From Alphaproteobacteria bacterium (GTDB taxonomy: Bacteria > Pseudomonadota > Alphaproteobacteria > Micropepsales > Micropepsaceae), in contig CANJIS010000006.1 in NCBI GenBank assembly GCA_947474565.1, positions 62,001 to 126,000 of the forward strand: DNA of 64,000 nt. The letters run 5' to 3'. A program made the translations under genes and the position numbers. Positions 56,605 to 64,000 of the stretch are shown here, piece by piece (positions within the stretch are counted from its first letter, which is position 1; every line of letters starts with the position of its first letter). Below the pieces are notes generated by a model. The model saw only the letters and a list, made by a program, of their open reading frames with translations. It was not told the DNA's origin and ran no database searches.

Positions 56605-58299
56605 GTGAGCGTTGCGCCGCTCAGCCTGCTGCCGGAGATGATGGAAGCAGGCGCGCGGCAGGCGCTGACGCCGCTGCGCGTCGGCTGGCGGCGCAGCTGG
56701 TTATGCCGCCGCAGTCTCAAGGGGCCACTGGCCGACCATTTCGCGTTTCAGCCCCATGATCCCTTGCCGCGCCGGCTGGAAGATGCCGATGCCTTGCTGC
56801 GGGGGCGTTTTCGGTTTCATGGCCAGACGCTGGAGGTGCCATCCGGCCAATCGGCGTTCGATATGGCCCCGCCCAGCGCGGCCTGGGCCCAGGCTCTCAA
56901 TGATTTTGACTGGCTGCCGCCGCTGGCGCTGGCGGGCGGTGAGGCGGCCCGCGTTCTTGCCACCAATCTCATCGCCCAATGGGTCAAGCGCAATGCGCGC
57001 TATTCCGAGCCCAATTGGCTGCCGCATATTTTATCGCGCCGCCTGATCCATATTTTCAGCCATGGCCGGATGGTGGTGGTGAATTCCGACCTCACATGGC
57101 GTTCCAAATTGTTCGTTTCCTTGCGCGAGCAATCGCGCATGCTGGAGCGCACGTCGGAAGAAGCGCCGGAAGGCTTGCCGCGCCTGGAAGCGGCAACCGC
57201 TTTGACGCTGTCGGCGCTATGCCTGGAGGACTCCGCCAAGCGGCTGGAGTTGGGGCTGAAGCGGCTGGAAGAAGAAATCGAAAAGCAGGTCCTGCCCGAT
57301 GGCGGCCATGCCGATCGCTCGCCGCAATCGCTGCTCAATGCCTATCGCTGCCTGACCATGGTGCATGACGGCTTGGGCACAGCCAATATCGAACCGCCGC
57401 ACGGCTTGCGCAATGCGCGCGACCGCATCGCCCCGATGCTGCGTTTCTTCCGCCATGGTGATGGCGCGCTGTCGCTGTTTCATGGCGGGCTGGAAAATGA
57501 TTCCAAGATGATTGCGGGATTGCTGGCGCGCGACGAGGTGAGGGGCCAGCCTTTCAACCATGCGCGCCACTCCGGCTATCAGCGCCTGGCAGCGGGGCGC
57601 AGTGTGGTGCAACTGGATTGCGGGGCTCCGCCGCCCGGCGGGCTTTCGCGCGCTGCGCACGCCAGCTGTCTTGCGTTTGAATTGTCGTCGGGCACCGGCA
57701 GGCTGGTGGTCAATTGCGGCGCCGGTGGCGCCGACCATGCCGATTGGGACGCGGCCTTGCGCGCCACCGCCGCTCACTCGACGCTCACTCTGGCCGACAC
57801 CTCCAGCGTCACCATTCTGCCGCCCGGACTGGTGCGCGATCTTTTGGGTCCGCGTCTGGCCGGCGGGCCGGTGCGCACGGACACCCGCCGCAGTGAAACT
57901 GCCCAGGGCTGGATGGTGGAAGCGTCGCACGACGCCTATGTCGCGCCTTATGGCTATGTCCATGAGCGCCGGATCACGCTGTCGCCCCAGGGCCTGATGC
58001 TGACCGGCGCCGACAAGCTGGTGGCCGGGCGTTCGGGCACCGGCAAGCTGCCTTTCGCGGTCCGCTTCCACATCCATCCCGATGTCCGGGTGTCGCGGCT
58101 GGAAGGCGGCGCTTTCCTGCTCAAGCTGCCGGGCGGCGAGGGCTGGCGCTTCCGGGCCGGTGGCGGCGAGATTTCGGTCGAGGAAAGCATCTATCTGGGT
58201 GGCGGGGTTGTGCGCCGGACGGAACAACTGGTGATTTCCAGCATGGTGCGCGAAAGCCCGGCCGAAGTTGCATGGGTGTTCGAACAGATTGTCGCATGA
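56605..58299 (+). CDS. Heparinase II/III-family protein
   Basis: A 564-aa protein. An N-terminal alpha/alpha toroid (residues 60-330, WLPPLALAGGEAARVLATNLIAQWVKR and HGRMVVVNSDLTWRSKLFVSLREQSRML) and a C-terminal beta-sandwich typical of heparinase II/III (GGADHADWDAALRATAAHSTLTLADTSSV, where the HST segment holds the family's conserved His). Many such alphaproteobacterial genes lie next to rpe without any polysaccharide-use cluster, as here, suggesting a cell-envelope role. No signal peptide is visible. A GTG two codons after the first possible TTG is used (GAGG 7 bases upstream). Confidence 0.85.
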   Translation: MSVAPLSLLPEMMEAGARQALTPLRVGWRRSWLCRRSLKGPLADHFAFQPHDPLPRRLEDADALLRGRFRFHGQTLEVPSGQSAFDMAPPSAAWAQALNDFDWLPPLALAGGEAARVLATNLIAQWVKRNARYSEPNWLPHILSRRLIHIFSHGRMVVVNSDLTWRSKLFVSLREQSRMLERTSEEAPEGLPRLEAATALTLSALCLEDSAKRLELGLKRLEEEIEKQVLPDGGHADRSPQSLLNAYRCLTMVHDGLGTANIEPPHGLRNARDRIAPMLRFFRHGDGALSLFHGGLENDSKMIAGLLARDEVRGQPFNHARHSGYQRLAAGRSVVQLDCGAPPPGGLSRAAHASCLAFELSSGTGRLVVNCGAGGADHADWDAALRATAAHSTLTLADTSSVTILPPGLVRDLLGPRLAGGPVRTDTRRSETAQGWMVEASHDAYVAPYGYVHERRITLSPQGLMLTGADKLVAGRSGTGKLPFAVRFHIHPDVRVSRLEGGAFLLKLPGGEGWRFRAGGGEISVEESIYLGGGVVRRTEQLVISSMVRESPAEVAWVFEQIVA

Positions 58300-58380
58300 C
58301 CCCTTGAGCCAGTGGGTTGTTCGGGCCGCGCACAGCGTGGCAAACTGGCGCAAATCACCTGAATTCGTCGGAGTCGCTCG

Positions 58381-59175
58381 ATGGTTGAGTTCACCCTGCC
58401 CAGAAACAGCAAAGTCAAAAAGGGCAAAGTCTGGCCGGCGCAGGCCGATGCCAACGGCAAGAAGCCGAAGCGCTCCAAGGACTTCAAAGTCTATCGCTAC
58501 AACCCCGACAACGGCGATAATCCCACCGTCGATGTCTATACCGTCGATCTCGAAAGCTGCGGGCCGATGGTTCTGGACGCGCTGATCAAGATCAAGAACG
58601 AGATTGATCCCACTTTGTCTTTCCGCCGTTCGTGCCGGGAAGGGGTGTGCGGTTCCTGCGCCATGAACATCCAGGGCGGCAACACGCTCGCCTGCACCAA
58701 GGCGATCAACGATTGTTCCGGCGCGGTGGCGGTCTATCCGCTTCCCCACATGCCGGTGGTGAAGGATCTGGTGCCCGATCTCACCAATTTCTACGCCCAA
58801 TATTCCTCGATCGAGCCGTTCCTCAAGACCAAGACCGCCGAGCCGGAAAAAGAATGGCTGCAGACACCGGAAGACCGCGCCAAGCTGGACGGCCTCTACG
58901 AGTGCATTCTCTGCGCCTGCTGCTCGACGTCATGCCCCAGCTATTGGTGGAATTCGGAGCGGTATCTGGGCCCGGCGGCGCTGCTGCAATCCTATCGCTG
59001 GCTGGTGGATAGCCGCGATGAAGACACCGGCGCGCGGCTCGACAATCTGGAAGACCCGTTCCGGCTTTACCGCTGCCACACCATCATGAATTGCGCCCAG
59101 GTCTGCCCCAAAGGCTTGAATCCTGCGGAAGCCATCGCCGATATCAAAGGCATGATGGTCAAGCGCAAGGCTTGA
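58381..59175 (+). CDS. sdhB: Succinate dehydrogenase iron-sulfur subunit
   Basis: SdhB (264 aa) passes electrons from SdhA to the quinone site. 2Fe-2S site [12 protein letters not shown] and TLAC, then the 4Fe-4S and 3Fe-4S ligands in [17 protein letters not shown] and [17 protein letters not shown]. All expected cysteines are present. It stands 82 bases after the heparinase-like gene, away from sdhCDA, and abuts the end of a convergent gene. Because the SdhA frame is intact and no other sdhB is visible, this must be the working copy, with its own control. Confidence 0.97.
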   Translation: MVEFTLPRNSKVKKGKVWPAQADANGKKPKRSKDFKVYRYNPDNGDNPTVDVYTVDLESCGPMVLDALIKIKNEIDPTLSFRRSCREGVCGSCAMNIQGGNTLACTKAINDCSGAVAVYPLPHMPVVKDLVPDLTNFYAQYSSIEPFLKTKTAEPEKEWLQTPEDRAKLDGLYECILCACCSTSCPSYWWNSERYLGPAALLQSYRWLVDSRDEDTGARLDNLEDPFRLYRCHTIMNCAQVCPKGLNPAEAIADIKGMMVKRKA

Positions 59176-59559
59176 TCAGCCCTGTGGCTCCAGTTGTTCG
59201 AAGCTGGGCGGCTCGGTCGACGGAACGTCCAGGCACGCGCTGCTGCTTACGAATGCATACTGCCTGATGTTGCGAAAAGCCTGCCTTGCCGCTGCTGGAA
59301 GGCTGGTCAGCATCGTGCCGCCCTCAACAGAATAAGCGAAGCCTTCGGCGCGAAGTCCGGTTCTGGGTTCAGCTTCCGCGCTGAAAACAGATTCGTCTGA
59401 TATCCGCGCGGTCACAATTTGTTCGAAGGTGACGCAGATAAATTCATCGCCCGTTTTGAAAACGGCCTCCAGATGATCGCCGGACCAGGCAAGATCCACC
59501 ATTTCGCAAGTCGATTGCTGAATGGAAAGTTCGGACGAGATCGGCGTGAAAATGGCCAT
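59176..59559 (-). CDS. Hypothetical protein, 127 residues
   Basis: A small protein starting MAIFTPISSELSIQQ, with a beta-rich core (MVDLAWSGDHLEAVFKTGDEFICVTFEQIVTARISDE, then FAYSVEGGTMLTSLPAAARQAFRNIRQYAFVSS). It has no signal peptide or membrane segment. It ends exactly one base after sdhB on the other strand. Not recognised; it may form a unit with the ferritin-like gene just upstream, 8 bases away. Confidence 0.5.
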   Translation of the reverse strand: MAIFTPISSELSIQQSTCEMVDLAWSGDHLEAVFKTGDEFICVTFEQIVTARISDESVFSAEAEPRTGLRAEGFAYSVEGGTMLTSLPAAARQAFRNIRQYAFVSSSACLDVPSTEPPSFEQLEPQG

Positions 59560-59567
59560 TGTACCGC

Positions 59568-60413
59568 TTAGGCCGACGCCGCCCGCTTTTCCATCACCCG
59601 CCACAGGATGGCTTCGCCCCAGTCGGCGAGGCGACCATGGGGATCGGCGCCTACGGCCTTGGCCACCATCTGCACCAGCTTCCGGATGTGCTTGCGGCGG
59701 TAGATGGTCATGGAAGTCTTGGCCGCGAGCCGGGAATAGAATTTGCGGTTATAGGGCTTGTCCAGTTCCTGTTCCGCCGGGATGTTGGCGGCGTAATAGG
59801 CGTAGGCCAACTCGTCGTCATCGCTTTCCGTGACCCGGCCAATCGCCACCCACAGCCGCTTCAGGAAGCTCAATTCCGGCTCATCCTGTTTGCGAAGTAC
59901 GTCATAGAAGAGCTTGTAATGCCTGTATTCGTCGGCGGAAATGCGCCCGGCGACCTCTTTGAGCACCGGCTCATCGGTGGAGTCGCGAATGGCCGAGTAA
60001 TAGGAACTCGTGCCGCTTTCCACGACGCAGCGGGCGATCATTTCGCCCCGGCGTGACCCGCGCACGGAGTGGGCTGCGTTGCCCGCGAAATGCGCCGGGG
60101 AATAGCCTTTGCGGAAACGCGCAAAGGCGTCGGCCAGCTTGAAGGAGGGGTCGGCCAGTTCGGCCCAGCGGCCCAGGGCGACGCCATGCTGGCGTTCTTC
60201 GGTGCCCCATTCCTCGATCCAGGTCAGGGCTTCCGGCGGCTGGTTGCTGAACACCCGTTTCAGGTAAGCGACGTAGTCGGGGGCGTTATATTCGACCAGG
60301 GCGGCGGCTTTGATCGCGGCCAGCATGGTGGAATCGACGGCGCCGGGGCTGAAAAGCTCCCAGCTCACTTCGTCGATTGACCAGCCTTGGGCGTAAACGG
60401 CGGAGATCGCCAT
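59568..60413 (-). CDS. Ferritin-like diiron protein
   Basis: A 281-aa four-helix diiron protein. Metal-ligand motifs are visible as EEWGTEERQHGVALGRW (ExxxxExxH) and ADEYRHYKLFYDVLRK (DExxH), with VEYNAPDYVAYLKR and CVVESGTSSYYSA on the other helices. It is closest in form to acyl-ACP-desaturase-like ferritin proteins, but no substrate can be named. The C-terminal 70 residues are basic (NRKFYSRLAAKTSMTIYRRKHIRKL) and may touch membranes or nucleic acids. Divergent from nothing: the atpC terminator lies upstream of it. Confidence 0.72.
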   Translation of the reverse strand: MAISAVYAQGWSIDEVSWELFSPGAVDSTMLAAIKAAALVEYNAPDYVAYLKRVFSNQPPEALTWIEEWGTEERQHGVALGRWAELADPSFKLADAFARFRKGYSPAHFAGNAAHSVRGSRRGEMIARCVVESGTSSYYSAIRDSTDEPVLKEVAGRISADEYRHYKLFYDVLRKQDEPELSFLKRLWVAIGRVTESDDDELAYAYYAANIPAEQELDKPYNRKFYSRLAAKTSMTIYRRKHIRKLVQMVAKAVGADPHGRLADWGEAILWRVMEKRAASA

Positions 60414-60493
60414 GACTCAATTCCACGCTCTTTCGAAGCACACATTATAACAGATTTGCGTCGGGCACAGTTGCAACCGTGAGGACGGATAAA

Positions 60494-60512
60494 AAAGCCC
60501 CATTGGGGCTTT
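60494..60512 (-). terminator. Intrinsic terminator after the F1 ATP synthase operon
   Basis: 8-bp stem AAAGCCCC / GGGGCTTT, loop ATT, with T6 following on the minus strand, about 35 bases after the atpC stop. Confidence 0.9.
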
Positions 60513-60546
60513 CTCCGGCCGAACGCCGGCGCCAGCAGGCCGCAGT

Positions 60547-62453
<1,907 letters not shown>

Positions 62454-63317
62454 TTAAACGGCGGCAGCGCCGGCGACGATTTCGGTGAGTTCGGTTGTGA
62501 TCTTGGCCTGACGGGTGCGGTTCATCAGGATGGTGAGCGCCTTGATCAGGTCGCCCGCGTTGCGCGTGGCGTTGTCCATCGCCGCCATCTGCGAGGCGAA
62601 GAAACCCGCCTGGTTTTCCAGAAGGGCGGACAAGAGCTGCACCGAGATGTTCTGCGGCAGAAGTTCGGTGAGGATGGTTTCCTCGTCGGGTTCGTAATCA
62701 TAGAAAGCGCCGGCTTCGCCGCTGGCTTCCACTTGCGCCGGGATCAGCTGCTTGAGCGTGGGGATCTGCGTCACCACCGACTTGAAGCGGTTGTAGATCA
62801 ACGTCACGACGTCAAATTCGCCGGCGGTATAAAGCTCGAGAATCTGCCGCGCGATGGGATGCACCAGAGCGAGATTCGGCGCTTTCAGGCCCAGCTCATA
62901 GCTGAAGACAAAGCGTTCGCCATATTGGCGGCGCAGCTGGTCGCGCGCCTTGCGGCCCACGGTGATGATCTTGACGTCTTTGCCTTCGTCGATCAGCGCC
63001 GCGATCTTGATGCGCGCCGCGCGCACGATGCTGGAATTGAAGGCGCCCGCCAGACCGCGATCCGAAGTTGCCACCACAACCAGGTGACGCTTGTCCGAAC
63101 CCGTGCCCGCCAGCAGCAGCGGTGCGCTGGGCCCCGAAACGCCGGACGCGAGATTGGAAATGATCGCCGACATGCGCTGGGCATAGGGGCGCGCCGCTTC
63201 CGTCGCGACTTGGGCGCGGCGCAGCTTGGCTGCCGCCACCATCTGAAGCGCCTTGGTGATCTTCTGCGTGGACTTCACGCTTCCGATCCGAGTGCGCATT
63301 TCCTTTACGGTCGCCAT
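62454..63317 (-). CDS. atpG: ATP synthase F1 subunit gamma
   Basis: Gamma subunit (287 aa), the rotating shaft. N-terminal helix [36 protein letters not shown] and the C-terminal helix [43 protein letters not shown] are typical, with [14 protein letters not shown] between them. Gap to atpA is 18 bases. Confidence 0.97.
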   Translation of the reverse strand: MATVKEMRTRIGSVKSTQKITKALQMVAAAKLRRAQVATEAARPYAQRMSAIISNLASGVSGPSAPLLLAGTGSDKRHLVVVATSDRGLAGAFNSSIVRAARIKIAALIDEGKDVKIITVGRKARDQLRRQYGERFVFSYELGLKAPNLALVHPIARQILELYTAGEFDVVTLIYNRFKSVVTQIPTLKQLIPAQVEASGEAGAFYDYEPDEETILTELLPQNISVQLLSALLENQAGFFASQMAAMDNATRNAGDLIKALTILMNRTRQAKITTELTEIVAGAAAV

Positions 63318-63335
63318 GGGCGAGGAGCTTTCTCT

Positions 63336-64000
<665 letters not shown>

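Overview
The window is a GC-rich alphaproteobacterial chromosome segment, almost all of it conserved housekeeping DNA. The evidence is a split ATP synthase (F0 genes at one end with the b/b' subunit pair, F1 genes at the other), a CcrM-type GANTC methylase, ETF-ubiquinone oxidoreductase next to a TPR lipoprotein and ispE, glyQS, a PPDK, and small alphaproteobacterial families such as DUF2007 and DUF3126. A relative of Rhizomicrobium or the Caulobacterales would fit, but genus cannot be fixed from the sequence alone. No phage, insertion sequence, CRISPR array, rRNA or tRNA gene was seen.

Layout. 0-4 kb: the 3' part of aspS faces the F0 operon atpI-B-E-F'-F across a 16-bp bidirectional terminator. 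4-12 kb: chromosome and DNA maintenance genes, namely smc, a DciA-like gene, mutY, ccrM, rnhB and a PA0069-type radical SAM gene. The ccrM leader holds seven GANTC sites within 78 bp. 12-16.4 kb: three exported NHL-repeat proteins and a small exported Rap1a/Tai-like protein, three of the units closed by strong terminators. 16.5-32 kb: a glycosyltransferase, a soluble lytic transglycosylase, a uracil-DNA glycosylase lacking two of the usual cluster cysteines, ETF-QO, TPR lipoprotein, ispE, a polyprenyl synthase, DUF2007, a TrmN6-like methylase, glyQS and ppdK.

32-40 kb: a SleB-like hydrolase, the nadA-nadB-nadC operon for NAD synthesis, an ArsR/SRPBCC pair, and a compact operon encoding a sulfite-exporter-like membrane protein, an HD hydrolase, a tyrosine phosphatase-like protein and an NrtR-type regulator. 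NrtR plausibly controls the nearby nad genes, whose leader carries two dyads and a terminator-like hairpin. 40-52 kb: a PAS histidine kinase, queC-queE, a nitroreductase, cysE, DUF3126, several small membrane proteins, PhoH, a gamma-carbonic anhydrase, a GYF protein and two glycine-zipper envelope proteins. This stretch has an unusual number of broken frames: one nonsense codon and four single-base indels, three of them clearly in homopolymer runs.

52-60 kb: sdhC-sdhD-sdhA with a DUF4019 gene. sdhB lies about 4 kb away on the other strand, behind rpe and a heparinase-like gene. 60-64 kb: a ferritin-like gene and the F1 operon atpA-G-D-C, with atpA running off the end. ATP synthase, succinate dehydrogenase and ETF-QO together show an aerobic respiratory lifestyle.
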